In this document: positions 33,048 through 45,955 of the stretch, in pieces
How positions within the stretch are numbered: the first letter of the stretch is position 1
Layout of the letters: each line of letters opens with the position of its first letter
DNA from: Laetiporus sulphureus 93-53
Lineage: Eukaryota > Basidiomycota > Agaricomycetes > Polyporales > Laetiporaceae
Assembly: GCF_001632365.1 (NCBI RefSeq)
Contig: NW_024468542.1
Span: 344,627-408,626 of the forward strand
Direction: 5' to 3'
Length of the DNA: 64,000 nt
The notes under the pieces: model-generated
Seen by the model: only the letters and a program-made list of their open reading frames with translations
The model's database searches: none
Told to the model about the DNA's origin: nothing
Made by a program: the position numbers and the translations under genes

Positions 33048-34127
33048 GGGAAAATTTACAGCACCGATAGGGTTGAGCGTTCGATGTGGTTTACTGAGGA
33101 GAGGCCTTGAGCTCTATGCGCCTTGGAGGATGAAGAGGTAGTAGTTGAGGAAGGCGGAGGTGCAGTCGTCGTGGTTAAGAGGGAAATCGCGCGAGTGGCA
33201 AATCACGATCGATAGCGAGCGCTTATTGGATTGATCGCTGAGGGTGGCGAGTGGCGTCCAATCAATGTCAATGTCCTCTCGGGCATTGGGAGAGCAATAT
33301 GGATTTCAATGCACTGTGAGTACAATGTATATTGGGAATATGACAGTGAAGGTTCATGAGATTGATATATACAAGACATAATGTGCAAAGGCAACGTTAC
33401 TTCTCAATCCTCCGTTCGACTACCTAAAGTGCCAGAGACTGCATTCTGGTGCACCATAGAGCTCGAGACAATATCACACAGAATCCAGAAAAGAAAAATA
33501 ATGCAAACCGTAAGTTCACCCCATCGATCTCGACCATGGTCAATGTTCGAATGCAATCTTGACAGCATTACAGGTCATTGTCCGTTTTTCGCATTTACGA
33601 TCTCCAATGCGTTGTTGTTGATCCTACATAGCACGTAATAGAAGTCACCCTCAGCAATCATTGACATTTGCCGTCTGTCTATCTCCCGAGAGTCGAGACG
33701 TGAAACACTTCGAGGGCTGATGACGCCCCCCTTTCTTAGCCATGCTCTCCACATTCTGTTGCTCGTGCTCATGATCGTCGCACGAATAGTGAGTGTATAT
33801 ATTGTGATGAGTCAGTCTCTGATTGGCTGACTTATCAAATGATCATCCTTGCTCCTCGTTGTTAGAGCGAGCAACGTTCCATATTGAGAAAAGGGAGATA
33901 TCAGGATGGATATAATCTACTTCGGCAATTATTGTTCAATCCTCTATTCAGCACCCCGCCAACACTCGCATGTCATTCACGTTATCCCTGACTCGAAATT
34001 CCTCTTTCATAGGTCCACATTTCAAGCTTGACCACACTGTTGCTACCCGTTCAGTGTCGCTCCTCGCGCATCTTCCTTCGTCAGCAATGAAATTCGTAAG
34101 AAGTGGGCAGGAATGCTGGAAGGAACA
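33048..34127. other. intergenic, one possible stray first exon
   Basis: On the minus strand ATG 33772 opens a 65-codon frame (MSTSNRMWRAWLRKGGVISP) resembling a family first exon in length and basic start, but I found no continuing exons. It is left unannotated. Confidence 0.3.
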
Positions 34128-35082
34128 TCATCTCAAGCGCGACGACGATGGTGGCTCGACATGATTGGAGTTAACGACGACGCCTGTGTCCATATCATGC
34201 GCTGTTTCTGGCCATACAGCAGCAGCTGCGCTGTCATCCGCATTAGCAATGGAATATGCAGAATGAATGGCTGACAGTTCGTCTTGAGTATTGCAGGTCG
34301 CGATCCTCAATCTCTTCTTCCGTTCGGTATTTGTAGCCTCCTGTGATTCGTCGACTATACACATTCTCCTCTTTCTGCACAGATCGATCGACACCTCTCG
34401 ATTTGACACATATACCGGAGCAGTGAACATCGCTGCATGTGCGTCATCCACTTCAATTCCCGGATACTGGTTGCGATGTGGGCCTACGGCTCGGTAAAAC
34501 ACAGTTGGACCCTCGGTCGGCAGCGCGCTCGACTCTTGGAACGGACCTTGCAGGCCAGTGACTTCTCCCTCCCAGATGCCCATGGAAGCCAGTTCAAACA
34601 TGCTCTGCGCACGCACAGGCGCGAACAGAATGGCTCCGGGTCCAGGATCAGGAACGGCGTCATCGTGAATCCCAGAGAACGTTTGCATCTCGAGACAAAT
34701 CAGCCTGCAAGATCTGAGCGCTGCTCGTTCGATGCCAGCTCACCGTCTCACTGCACACATCTTGCTCCTCTCCGAAGCTGTCGATCATGGCTGTCTCTTC
34801 GTGTCGGAGGCCGAACAATCGGGCCTCCGGGAATAGAGGAGACAATGGTCTAGATATGAATGTGTCCTCCCTGCCGTAGCCATCCCCTTGTTGATTCATT
34901 TTGTAAGATCCGTTGTTGGTCGTGCCTGCGGGTGTGCTTACATAGGATATCTCCTGTGTAGCATTCATGGTTACGTCACGATCGGTGTCGAAGACTTCTG
35001 GTAGTTCAATAGGCCTTAAACGCATTGCTATGTCATTTTTCCTGATGTCTTGGAGTTCTTGAGCAGCTAACATATGCGCCAT
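34128..35082 (-). CDS. array-family member (34 kb)
   Basis: First exon from ATG 35082: MAHMLAAQELQDIRKNDI, then MNATQEISY where a GTAAGC donor sits as in other members; the frame is also open if this intron is kept. The next block GREDTFISRPLSPLFPEARL ends DVCSET before GTGAGC. The last block starts at MQTFSGIHDDAVPDPG, with GAILFAPVRAQSMFELASMG (compare DSILFSPLGPNDVVSM in the 43-44 kb member) and a basic cluster CRKRRM plus ERKKRLRIA, ending at 34128. The upstream element AGCGCTTATACAG is at about 35265. The exon 1/2 limit is unresolved. Confidence 0.5.
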
Positions 35083-37418
35083 CTTAGAGTTGTGAACGGT
35101 GTGGCGCGCTTGAACAAGACCAAGGCAACCGAGCCACGAATGAAGTCAGTCTCCTTGCACGTAATTGTTGATTGATAGAGTCAGGAAAGCTTACTACTTC
35201 CTCTGTTTAGGCACGCCACTCGAATTTAGAGGAGAAAAGGATATACCATAGAGTCACGACGGCCAGCGCTTATACAGCAATGTCCCGGTTTGGTCACCAT
35301 TGTCAGTACTTACTGATGAAAAGCATGATTCCCACGCAACCTTGTCTGATCCTTAGAGACCGGGGATAGATCACAATAGTGCTGTGCATAGTTGCGACAA
35401 CGCGGAGGATAAGGTAATCTGGAACAGTTCTACAGGCATCGTCATTCTCTCTTGTACACATGCTTGGTAACGGCTGGCTTGCCCCAATTGATGTATTTGG
35501 ATGTGTCCTTCGCGATTCTCAACTCACAAAGTGGAGAACATAGGTCGCAAGGCGCGCTCAAGCTACTCGATGGTCCCGGGGGTAGATATCATATCGGGCT
35601 GCGAATATGGTCTCAGCGGCATCGTCATCGCCACGATGGCGCAGGTCTCTTTCTTATGATGATTAAAGATCGTCTTTGTTGTTTGAATCATGTCGGCAAG
35701 GCGAGCGTCATTCATTGAATCGCACATACTCTAGAGCCATGATTGATGAGCATTGAATGGCAGCCATTGATTTTCTGAGATACACCAGCGATGATCTCTC
35801 ATGCGGTGGTAGCTGTGGATTTTCCGTTAGACATTTCCCCTGTTTATGTCAGATTGAGACAAGACAGTCGACATTGCATGTCGTACGTCGTCTATTACCC
35901 TTCGTAATCAAGACTTCATGCTAAGTATTATGTGTACGCCTCCTAATATTGCAATACCCTGTATTCACCTTCTGCAAGTCGATGCGACCGTAGACGGTCA
36001 TCCTGAACGATCGTTGAGCAATTGCGAAGCGAATAACGACCGTTGCAGCCTCTATCCGTTCCTATACATGAGGTATTTCGCTCATTACTGCCCATCTTCA
36101 TAATGAACGATCCCAAGGCATTCGTATATTGCTCAGACAAGTAGATGTTGTTCACCAGAAAGAATGACAGTCATACTTCTGCAAGCAGGCTCAGCAGGTG
36201 GTTGGCAGACATGATGCGGGATGTATATTCCATCTGTGAGAATGTATAATAGACTATTCCGTCATCTGCCGGCAATGACGGCTTATGTGCATAAAAGGCA
36301 CATTTATGAAAGACTTGTTGTCTGTAGCTCAGAAATAACCGATCCGGAGCGAAGTAGCCCAGAAACGTTACAGTACTACTGCGTGGCGGATGCTGCGAAA
36401 GATAGACTACTGAGCTATGTGCTGCTGCCTGGTTAGCCTCGTTGGGTGTCCTCGGCTGCAAATGTGTCGGATGGCCTGCGATGTCCTCCGTTGATTGACA
36501 GTGCGTTGGAGCAAAATCAAATGCGCCTGACGGTCCCTTCAAATAGACTCTATGGTCTCATATATATATTTATTTCCTATGGATGATAGTTCTCTGAACT
36601 GTCTTTCTGACCGCTCAGAGGGCAACGACTACTGTATTGCCTAAGACGGTGTTTCAGCTCATTCTACCTTCGAGTATAAGTTTTCAACTTTGCATCGGGA
36701 CTTGGTGGCCACGCGCGAACAGTCGTAGATTTTGGAATAGATCCGTCTGACTCGGATGGCGAAGGCGGCGTAGTACTATACGGCTAAGATGATGGACCCG
36801 GTTGTCCCAAGTGGGTTTCGCTGTGAATTTATTTTCTTACGAAACATATGATTTTACTAGGCTCATCAGAGCAGCTTTCTCTTGCTTGAGTGGAAGTTGT
36901 GCGGCCTGCGATTCACGACAGCGGAGTGATGAACCACGTCAATGCCGCAGCTGGAATCTAGCCATCTTATTGGTCGCCACAATACGTGACTCAACTTCGC
37001 TGCAGGTATTGACGCTCACGGAGGCACAGACTTTGCCAACTGGATGATCTTGCCTGCTCAATGACCGTTGATGCTATTCTCTGTCATGAGATCTGTTTCT
37101 ATAGACCTGCGTCAAAAGATTATCAAGACAAGGCCTTGGCAGCTATGCCTGAACGACCATATCCGTGTCGACTTACTAGTAGAAGGTGAACATCAATCTA
37201 TAGTCAATATTCAAAGACAAACCACGAAGAGCAACTTGTTCCTATTCAACCAGCCTTTCAGAACGTCACCAGCCATCCGTCAACTTCCTGACTTTCAAAA
37301 CTGCGCCTCCTCGCTCAGGCAACTGTCCGTTTCGCTCAACACGTCATTTTCTTGAGTCCGAACCAGTGATAATCCTCCCACAGCACACCATCTGTTTCGG
37401 GGAGTTGAAGAAATGGGC
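35083..37418. other. 2.3 kb without a supported gene
   Basis: Apart from the element near 35265 I see no family motif, intron pattern or conserved frame. The longest frame (minus, 36171-36542) looks like chance. Confidence 0.4.
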
Positions 37419-38524
37419 TTATCTCGAAGTCTCATTCGTCCACAATGTACAGCTTGCATCTCGCGATGGCAGCTCAAGGTCAGATCGCATCGGCGATGAA
37501 GTAGAGGTTGATCCTATGTCGTGCTCGCGTCGAGCAACAGGAACGTGGCTAATATCAAAGGTCAGACATATCGCTCGCTCTATAAGAACGCAGCAGACGC
37601 ACCCAGAAACTCTGCTGGCTTCGAAGTTCGGAAGGGCCGATTGTTCATTATGACCACCAAATACTGCTTCGGCCCTCATTTTCTTGCTTGGCACATTATC
37701 ATCTAGACCCTTCATGTCAATGTCCTCGTCGAATGCCTCAGTGAACTCTCTCTTGTGTGAGCTGTGAAGTCCCTCTTCATTGGACGACTCCGACAGCGTG
37801 TCTGACATATCACTTTCGGCATCGCTCGAGTTGGATTCATCATCCTGCGGATGTAAGGGGTGAGCGAACAACTTGTTACGCTATACCCCACGTGTTCGCT
37901 TACCTCGACGTCATCCAACCATCGCTTTTGACGGCCCTCGCGTAAGGCGCCCATTTCATCCGTCTGTGTGCCCTTCGCGACGGCATCCAAGCCGACCTCG
38001 GGATCAGCAGCTGTACCGGACTCTACAACCGGATAATACGCGGTGTTCTGCTCCTACGTTGGTCGCATAATATGGAGTTAGCATGTCATTGAGCTTTCAT
38101 GTACCTGAGTAACGTACCGTGTGACTGTGCGTGCGTTTACCATCCATGACACCTTCTTCACTCCTGATTTTTGACACGCATCCTTTAGGCCCTGTCTTGA
38201 CATCAAGTGACCGCCGTACGCCACGGTTCGGCTTCATCGCACTGCCTTCTTTCTATTACATGGCAATTTGGCACAAATTAGCACGGAAGAAACGATGGAC
38301 GTCCATGACAGCGCACTCACCGACCGTTCGGACTGGACCAGCAACCTTTTGTTCTTCCTTTTAGGCAATACTATACGAGGGGGCGGCCTCCTGGGACTAC
38401 CGACGACCTCCATGAAGCGCTTGTGGAGTGGATGATCCGTGATATCGTAGCCATTTCCACTTTCCTCGAGCAAATGTCGCAGGTACACTATGGAATGACC
38501 GCCAACGTGGCTGGAGTTACTCAT
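37419..38524 (-). CDS. array-family member (37-38 kb), acidic tail
   Basis: Four exons, phase 0 throughout: 38524-38321 (68 aa), 38252-38118 (45 aa), 38053-37904 (50 aa), 37844-37419 (141 aa); 304 aa. Exon 1 starts MSNSSHVGGHSIVYLRHLLE and has a basic-proline end PRRPPPRIVLPKRKNKR. Exon 2 is basic (GSAMKPNRGVRRSLD). Exon 3 contains YYPVVESGTAADPEVG and TDEMGALREGRQKRW. Exon 4 opens with a strongly acidic-Ser run (DDESNSSDAESDMSDT), followed by a basic PSKKMRAEA and a Cys triplet region (SGCVCC). AAGCGCTTATTC at about 38711 is the upstream element. Exon lengths match gamma-2 and the 22 kb member closely although the sequence does not. Confidence 0.62.
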
Positions 38525-38990
38525 CGTTGCGACTGTCAGACGTGGTGAAGCTTAATGGCCCGTCAGAATAGGTCAGCAGTCCGTTGAATCTGAGAGCCTG
38601 CCTACTGAAGTTGACAGGTATCGAGCGTTACACGCTGCAGAATTAGCTAGAGTGCGAAGTGGGGAAGGGGAGTGATGGAGGGAGCAAGAGGGACGCGTCG
38701 TGGTTCAAGCGCTTATTCTCACATGTCACTTTGGCCGCCGAGTGGCCACGGCCGACGGAGCCTGAAAACATCGCGCGATATGGCCTTATTGTCAGAAGGC
38801 TTAGCCTGAATTATGCCGGTACGTTATATCATTGTTAATGGACATGTAGTTGAATACAGTCTCTTGCACATTTGTCTAGCTACTACGAGCCCATCCGAGG
38901 TGTCTTTGCACACTCCCTGCTCTCCATCTCCACGAGACTATCCTCACCTATATACATGTCAATTCCGTCCGTCTACGCCGTGCCAGATGC
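38525..38990. other. intergenic
   Basis: Promoter side of the 37-38 kb member and 3' flank of gamma-2. No gene seen. Confidence 0.5.
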
Positions 38991-40048
38991 TTACATCGCA
39001 ACCTTTGGCTGCGAAGGCATCTGGACATCCTTTCTGCCATCCTCCGAGATCTCCTTCTGGAAGTCCTGCACCCTGCTCAGAGCATCCATGGCTAGTCCGA
39101 GGATATCGGGATCCACCGCATTCAGGTCGACGCCGCTAGGTATCATGGGAAGCTGGACCAGAGATTGCAATGAAAGCTTGGAAATCATGGACAAGCTGCA
39201 GCGGCCGGTCTCATCCGCTTGCTCGTGGCGGTCGGATTGTCCTGGATTGGCCGTCTCGAACAGCAGACCAGACGTAGGCGATGGGGATTGTTGCGATAGG
39301 GTGGCCCACTGCGAGGTGTGCCGGCCCGAGTTGTGCACCCCCTCACGGTATTCACGCTCCCATTCAGCAGCGGATGACTTGTCGGAGTACACAGTTACCC
39401 ACTCCTATGAGGAAGACTTGTTGAGCTGTCATTTCTTCGCTGTATGATTCACGCCACTCACCGTCTCTGACATATGCCCAGGTTCTACTCCACTGGTTGC
39501 CCCTTCCCCATCCCAACTCGTCCCTTCGTCGCTATCGTCCTCGAGAAAGAATGCATCCACCATGTCGCGACCGCGAGGCAATCGACGCATCAACTCGATA
39601 GGTGGGGGATAGATTTGCACCGGGTGGCCATTGAACTAGTGGCGATGTGAGTTGTGTAGATCACGATCCTCATTCATCATCAAGCTTACCATGCCGTAGA
39701 AGTTGGCACCGCTCTTGTTGAAGTCAATCAGTCGCCTCCAGTCTACTCCATCAACCTCCATGGTGCCAAAAGTTCCCTGTGGCAGCGATATCGGATCGCC
39801 GAGGTATGCATGGTGAGCACACAAGTAATTACGGATGTGGTATTTGGCTGACTCACAGTTTGGATCTCTTCATCCGACACGTCCGTAAATTCTTGTTTTC
39901 TCACAACAGTGGTGAACTTGTGACCAAAAGGAATGGCTTGATGACCGCAAACCGCCTCTGAGAGTTCCGGATGGGGCTGTATAATGAGCAGGATATAAGG
40001 TATCCTTTTCTTGACTGCTTTTTTAATCTTCTTGAGTAATCCAACCAT
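38991..40048 (-). CDS. array-family member gamma-2
   Basis: Four exons, phase 0: 40048-39857 (64 aa), 39776-39690 (29 aa), 39635-39462 (58 aa), 39404-38991 (137 aa); 288 aa. Starts MVGLLKKIKKAVKKRIPYIL then LIIQPHPELSEAVCGH, clearly homologous to gamma-1. Exon 1 ends TDVSDEEIQT. Exon 2: GTFGTMEVDGVDWRRLIDF. Exon 3: GHPVQIYPPPIELMRRLPRG then an acidic FFLEDDSDEG. Exon 4: SAAEWEREYREGVHNSGR, later VDLNAVDPDILGLAMDAL. Both gamma genes keep the SA.EW...YREG motif, suggesting constraint. Unknown function; predicted basic N-terminal anchor or helix. Confidence 0.7.
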
Positions 40049-40899
40049 GACCGTCTTCAATTAGAGGAAAGTCGTGACGAGAGGTAGACGAAGACAAAGG
40101 TGAAGACCAAAGACAAAACTTGCGCAAAAGATGCGTACTGAGATGTATCGATGTTTGGTGAGTAGTGTGTGCGATGAAAAGGACGAGGGAGGACAGGTGT
40201 CTGTTACTTGTCTGGTAGGGAACAAGTGTGCAGGGCAAGTAGCAGCGAGCGGCGCGGTTGGTACCCATATCGCGCGCTTATGTAGGCGCTCGCTGCCACT
40301 CGGACCAAGCCCTATCACATCAACGTTGTCGCCGCCTCGTGTTCTACTCCTAATACAATTGCCGTTTTCCAAGAGTGCCTGAACACTCTAAGGTGGCAGT
40401 TGTCAGAAGGTAACCTTTCAAAGTAGACTTTGGCATGCGAGGCTCACAAATGGCAGTGACAAGGCGGTCACGACCACGGCGCAGGCTGTGCAGGCAACAT
40501 CCAATAAGGCTGTGTGCCCAGTAGTCAGTTATGCTGTGAGTCTCTCTGTTCTATCTCATAGCCGAGAGTTTGACCATTATATGGACTTCAGTGCATACTT
40601 TGATAATGGTCTCGACGCTGGGAGGTCGTGCTGCCGCCGTCACTCTATAGGTCTTCATTGTCACAAGACCCAGGCTGTCGGCTGAATCGTGAGTCTTATT
40701 TCTTAGCGAATATGAGACTATGTAGTTGAATACTCTCTCTATACAAGTAATGGCTGATCGCCACATGTCGCGCAGTTACTTGATCAGGAATCGCAAGAGC
40801 ATTCCAAGGAAAACAACCTCTATAACCTTTCATCAATCACCCAGCTCTGGACGAAATGAGTCGATGTTTTGTAATGGCCCAGATCACATAGAACTCACA
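40049..40899. other. intergenic
   Basis: Contains the gamma-2 upstream element CGCGCTTATGTAGGCGCTCG near 40267-40286. No gene seen in 40300-40899. Confidence 0.45.
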
Positions 40900-41544
40900 T
40901 CAGTTCTCGCTTCGTCGTTGAGTTCGGTTCCTGGAGAGGAAGGTACGAACCACACCTTGACCCTTCTTCTGCCTGGCATGCTCGATTGCAACCCGCCTCT
41001 GTTCTACGATCGCATATGCGGCCATGAAGTCGTAGGCCAATTGCGCGTGCTCTAATTGACGAGTGGCAATGCTAGTGCTGGAGCTGCTTTCCGACGATGC
41101 TATGGTCAACGATGTTTGATCACTCTGGGTTTATTATCAGTATGTGTATTGTGTTGGTTTCGTCTAGCACGGAAAGCTCACCATCGGCTCCTCGCTCTCG
41201 TCCTCGATGCGCATTTCCTCTCCGCTGCCCCATTCCGAACCGTTCGTGATAGGCACTGCGAAGTTATCGGCAACAAAAGCGTTGCCGTACGCATTGAAGT
41301 CGTATCCAAATTGATCGAGCTTGGGAATGTGCACGGTGAGCACGCAGGCGGCTACGGACTAGTTGACGTTTACCTGACTTCCGAGGTGATCGTTCTCGAT
41401 CGTGTCTGTTTGCGTGTTCACAGGCGCGAAAACCTGCGTGATTGTGGATGATTCCTGGTGATTCACTCGAGCGACGCGTGGACGGCGACGAAGTCGACGT
41501 ATGGCACGCTTCATGGCAGTCACAGTGGTTCTGAAGAGGGACAT
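40900..41544 (-). CDS. array-family member (41 kb), helical tail
   Basis: Three exons, phase 0: 41544-41374 (57 aa), about 41328-41191 (46 aa) and about 41121-40900 (74 aa with stop). Exon 1: MSLFRTTVTAMKRAIRRLRR, then ITQVFAPVNTQTDTIENDH. Exon 2 is acidic: NAYGNAFVADNFAVPITNG, EEMRIEDESEEPM. Exon 3: a Ser-rich start followed by a long charged helix (RQLEHAQLAYDFMAAYAIVE, RVAIEHARQKKG) and a basic end. It lacks the proline motif of exon 3 in other members and is the shortest three-exon form, so it is either a diverged lineage or a 3'-truncated copy. Confidence 0.5.
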
Positions 41545-43014
41545 CCTGGAAAAGAACAACAAGATAAGCATATGAGACGTAAGTCAAGCTGCATGCTGCC
41601 ACGCACACTACACGATGAAAGCGTTGGTGGGTGAATATTAGGCTCTCAAAGGGAATTTCAGGACGTCGCTCGTAGTGGTTGAGGACAAAGGCGAGAGCAG
41701 TGTGCGGGCGCGCTGATTGTCTGTGTTTTGGGAGTGGCGACGCATTACGTAAACTCAGCGGCGGCCTGATTGTTGACTCAGAACTCTTCTCTGCATTAGG
41801 CAGTCGTGCCATGCATCATAGCCCGCTTGGCAGGTGCTTGAGACTGCAACGGTGGAGAAGAACCTGCTTCCGTTAATACAGGATTCAAAGATGTTCAAGT
41901 GGTCCGCAGTTCGCACCCTTGTCATTGGCGGGCACCGGTGGCCTCCCATTAGTTTCCCTATGGCTCTTATACAAATACTAAGTGCATACTGGGATGTCCG
42001 TAGACGGTCAGTGCGCTTTGCGCAAGACTGGTGAGTTCGTGCATGCAAAATTATTCCTCCTCCTCCACTGACTCACTTATTTGTGCCAGACTCCACCGCG
42101 GCAATCAAGATGCCATGTCCACTAGTATCCTCTATGAGATACTCCTTAGCTGTATGATACTAGCTTTCTCCTGTATTCTGCGAGATTGAAGGACAACATG
42201 TTCCGTCACCTTCTGCAGGTCACGAATTATGTTACGGTGTAGGTGGCGTATTCTAGTTTTATGTTCTATTGCAAGGCCGCTTTAGCATCTGGCCGTACCA
42301 TTGGAGTACGTCGACGCGAGCGATGATTACTTCAACGGGCGAGAGGACAATGATCGCCGCAGGCTTGTCAAGTAACCCCACGAGAAAAATAGTTTTAGGC
42401 GAAACAGAGGCGACCTGAAACATTTTCCGGTCTTGAATTATTGTATGAATATGCAAATATTCTCATTTGTGTGCACTACAGAAAGACTAAGGTCTGAGAA
42501 TTTGGAGTAGAGATGCCTGTGGCGCGCGCCACAACCGGGTCGCGTTGAGTCTTGGATTATCACATGACCGCGAATAGCGCTGCTCAAGCGCCGAAGTCTC
42601 CGCCGAAGTCTCCGCCCTGCCGCTGACAGCGCTGCGATTCCCTCGAGCGTCTGCGGCATGGATCACTCTTTCTTCGCGATATTAAGTTCCTTGCGAGGTC
42701 GCGATATAGCTGCTAGCATTTTGGATCCCGCTCTCGCACATCGTTGGCAGCACTGCTTTCACCAATTACAAAGGCCCCATCTGAAGGCCCTACGAGACTC
42801 GAGATGCGCCTTCCGAGAACACACGGCGAATTGAACGTCCATTTTCAAAAGGTGAGGATTCACGATTCACTACATGACAAAGTGTGAAAGAAAATAATTT
42901 GACCAACTTCTTTGTATAAGCACAAGTTACAGTACCTTCTGGGATCTTTCCCGCACATCTCATTCTCGCCCCGGTCCTTCTCTCACTTCGCGGTAGGCCA
43001 AGGATCATATTCTT
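41545..43014. other. intergenic with duplicated non-coding block
   Basis: 42410-42960 is a diverged copy of 45170-45680. No supported gene; the frame near 41894-42034 is not convincing. Confidence 0.45.
42519..42532. repeat. 14-bp perfect palindrome GTGGCGCGCGCCAC
   Basis: Reads the same on both strands. An identical copy is at 45277-45290 in the paired block, and a near copy (GTGGCGTGCGCCAC) at 44813-44826. Confidence 0.6.
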
Positions 43015-44510
43015 TCACATCTGAGATTCATACCTATCGCCCACCACGACCAAAAGGTGGTTCAAGGCATCCCTTTCTGCTACATCTTCCTCGCCCAATA
43101 TCTTCCCCGCTGCGGCCTCGAACTCATCGAACGCTCGGGTAGTTCCTGACAGGCCCACATCCCTATCCTCCTGTTCTGCAGCTGTATCGGATATGCTGCT
43201 TGATTTCCTCGCCATCAATTCATGACGTATGCTTGTGGGCAAGTGTCCCCGGTTTTCGCCATCCTGCGATCGGGTGCGAGAAGATAAACAAAGGGGGGAG
43301 GCTGATGGTAGCTGCAAGGGATAGCGACTACCCCTGCATATTGGTGTCAGTGTCGCTTGTATGTGGCCCGTGCTCTTCTTGTGGGCAGAGTCCGCTGCGG
43401 TTGGTGCGTGGCTCGATCGTCTTGTTATCGCTTCCCTCATCGAGCCGAGCCAGTTGAGTGCAGCTGCTGCTTTCGGAGCCAGCTGAGCAGTTTTCGGCAC
43501 CGTTTGACCGGCCTGATGCTGGTGCGATCCGTCGCTTCTCTTATCCAAGCTACGCAATTGTGTGGTGGCGCTCAGCCATGGGGTCTGTCGAAACGAGGTG
43601 TGGCTCGTCTACCGTTGAGCATGCGAAACCATCGGTTGTAAGTAGACAGCTCGAAGAATCTGGAATGACCTCACCGCTTCAGTATGCAGCCGCCCATTAT
43701 TAATATATATGTTCATCTCAGGTTCCGATCCACTGTGCGTGGCCATAGAGACCACGTCGTTTGGCCCCAAAGGCGAAAACAGGATTGAATCAGATTCTGG
43801 CCTAAATGGCGCAGACAACTTCTCGTCTTCATCCTCTAGGTTGACTGGTGGCAACTAAATGGAGGTCAGCATATTCATTGCGATTCTCAGACATGGCTCA
43901 CTGATAGCATCTTGTTGTCCTCCGTCATAGTGGTCATGATTCCATCTCCACGTATGGTCCCAGCTCCATCAAGTTGACTTAGTTTCATCTCCCCTAGGAT
44001 TGGGGAGAGTAGCTCAGGCGGGAAAGCGACTTGCTTGTCGCCTCGTCCATGAGTCTGCATAATACAAGGTAAGCACACAGAATGTCACGGACGTAGCTAG
44101 TCAGGCTGACTGACAGTTTGACCGTTCTTGGCCGTCTCATTTTGTGTGGTTGCGTAGGGAGCAGCGTTCATGAGTGTATTGTCGATACTTGGTAAACCAT
44201 CTAACCACGTATTTCGCGGTAGTCGTGTAGCAGTCCCGCCACCTTTAACGTTGCGCAGATTTATTGGTGCGGACGGAGGTTCGGGTGGCAAGGTAGCGTT
44301 GCGGCGAATATATGGGGTGCTACCTGCTGTCGAGTTTTCGGGACGACGGCGAGACAAAGGCTGCATAGGTACGCGTCGTGCCGCTTTTCGTCCATCGCCT
44401 AGCGGTTGATGATACGCGTAGTGAGCTCCAGATACGTGGGCCATTGAGCGGAGTGTGAGATGTGGCAGGGGAAGAGTGGCGGGGTGAGAGGGAGAGCGCG
44501 ACTTGAACAT
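43015..44510 (-). CDS. array-family member (43-44 kb), longest member
   Basis: Exon 1 ends at 44115 (ATTQNETAKNGQT) before GTCAGTCAGCC. Its start could be ATG 44510, 44444 or 44366; the GGCGCC core just upstream of 44510 favours a downstream start. Exon 2 44054-43902 (51 aa): VAFPPELLSPILGEMKLSQL. Exon 3 43854-43675 (60 aa): LPPVNLEDEDEKLSAPF, then DSILFSPLGPNDVVSMATH. Exon 4 43608-43015 (197 aa): helix-rich, with LAPKAAAALNWLGSMREAIT, MARKSSSISDTAAEQEDRDV and a C-terminal FDEFEAAAGKILGEEDVAER. Up to 440 aa. Intron 1 carries the conserved TTCTGTGTGCTTACC. All joints are phase 0. Confidence 0.6.
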
Positions 44511-45955
44511 GGGCGCCTAGTTCACCGCGGCTTGTGTGCCCACAGTGCCCCCGGAATGGCCCGCCCGAGTGGGCCTGTGCTGAAGGATTTCTCCCGTGAC
44601 GTCGCTAGCATGCGGCTCTGTAAGCTACGGTAGTGTGTCATTGCTCCTCCTTTTTCGGCCATGATATCTGATTACAATTTTGTAGAGTACACTTGACCCC
44701 ATCCAATGAATCTTCATGCCTATTGTAATCTCTCTCCCTCATACATCCTTAGAGTCACTGCAACCTTGATTTCCCCTCTGCGACTCATGGCTTGTCTCGA
44801 TGGCGTGCCGCGGTGGCGTGCGCCACAGACATTGCCGCAGTCGAGACTTGCCCATAAGTTCTTATCATCTGTGCATTTATGGTGAGTGGTATGAGCCCTT
44901 TCCCGTCTTCTCCATCAGCAGATAAAGAAGTTTGAGGAGAACGCCTCTCAGCCGCTCAATCCGTCGCGGAATTGGAAGATTGTGTGGGTTGAAGTGAGGC
45001 GGGACAACAATATGACGCGGCCTACGTTTCCGAGTTCCATCCTTCATTGCAAGGCTCATGAGCATTTGAACACACCGTAAGACCTCATATATAAAACAAC
45101 AATTGCTGCAGACCTTCCTTTTTCGCCGAGGCGCTATACGAGAGCACACAGTTTCCGGCGAAACAGAGGCCACCCTGAAACGCTCTCAAGCCTTGTTTAT
45201 ATTATGCGAATACGGAAGCATACACATTTGTATGTACAAGGAGTCTAAGGTCTGAGAGTTTGGAATAGAGATTTGTGTGGCGCGCGCCACGACCGTGTCG
45301 CCTTGAGTCCACAACAATCACATGACCGCGAATAACGCTGCCCTAACGAGCGCTGCATGGCCGGCCGCTGCGATTCTTTTCAACTGTCGTACGGCCTCCT
45401 CTTTAGCTTCGCGCCATCAAATTCCTCCAGAACTACGATATAGCTGCTGGTATTCTTCATCTCGTTATCGCACACTGTCAACAGCACTGCTTTTCACAAT
45501 AACAAAGGCCCCATCTGAAGGGCGCGCAATTACTATTTGCTTTGGCCCTACGAGATTCGAGACTCCGAGAACACATAACAAGCTGCTCTTGTAGAATGCA
45601 TCGGTTGGACATTCAAATTCAAACGTCAAGACCCAATGACCAATATATGAAAGAATCTAACTTCCTTGCATAGCACCAGTTTCTATACCTTCTGAGATCC
45701 TTCTTCAAGGCAGCAAGGGCATCTACAAGCGAGATTTCGGGCCACAGAGCCAATCATTGGAAAATCTGGAAATATTTAGGAACCTATTTCAATCACACAC
45801 TGCGTTTACGTCCATGGTTGATTCAGTCGACTAGTCAAAAGGTTTCTACAGGAATTTTGACCCAAAAGACCGTATATATCGTACATCAAGTGTCCATTTT
45901 CGATTTTGTGCCTCGCCAACGCATCTTCAAACGATTCGTCCTGATCTACCAGGGA
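44511..45955. other. intergenic
   Basis: Upstream region of the 43-44 kb member, then the duplicated block with the palindrome at 45277-45290, then the flank shared with 24560-24720. The minus-strand frame 44877-45173 is not supported by any family motif. Confidence 0.4.

Noticed and set aside
33575..33772. Possible first exon MSTSNRMWRAWLRKGG
   Set aside because: Length and basic start fit the family, but no exon 2-4 could be joined and no intron 1 motif is present.
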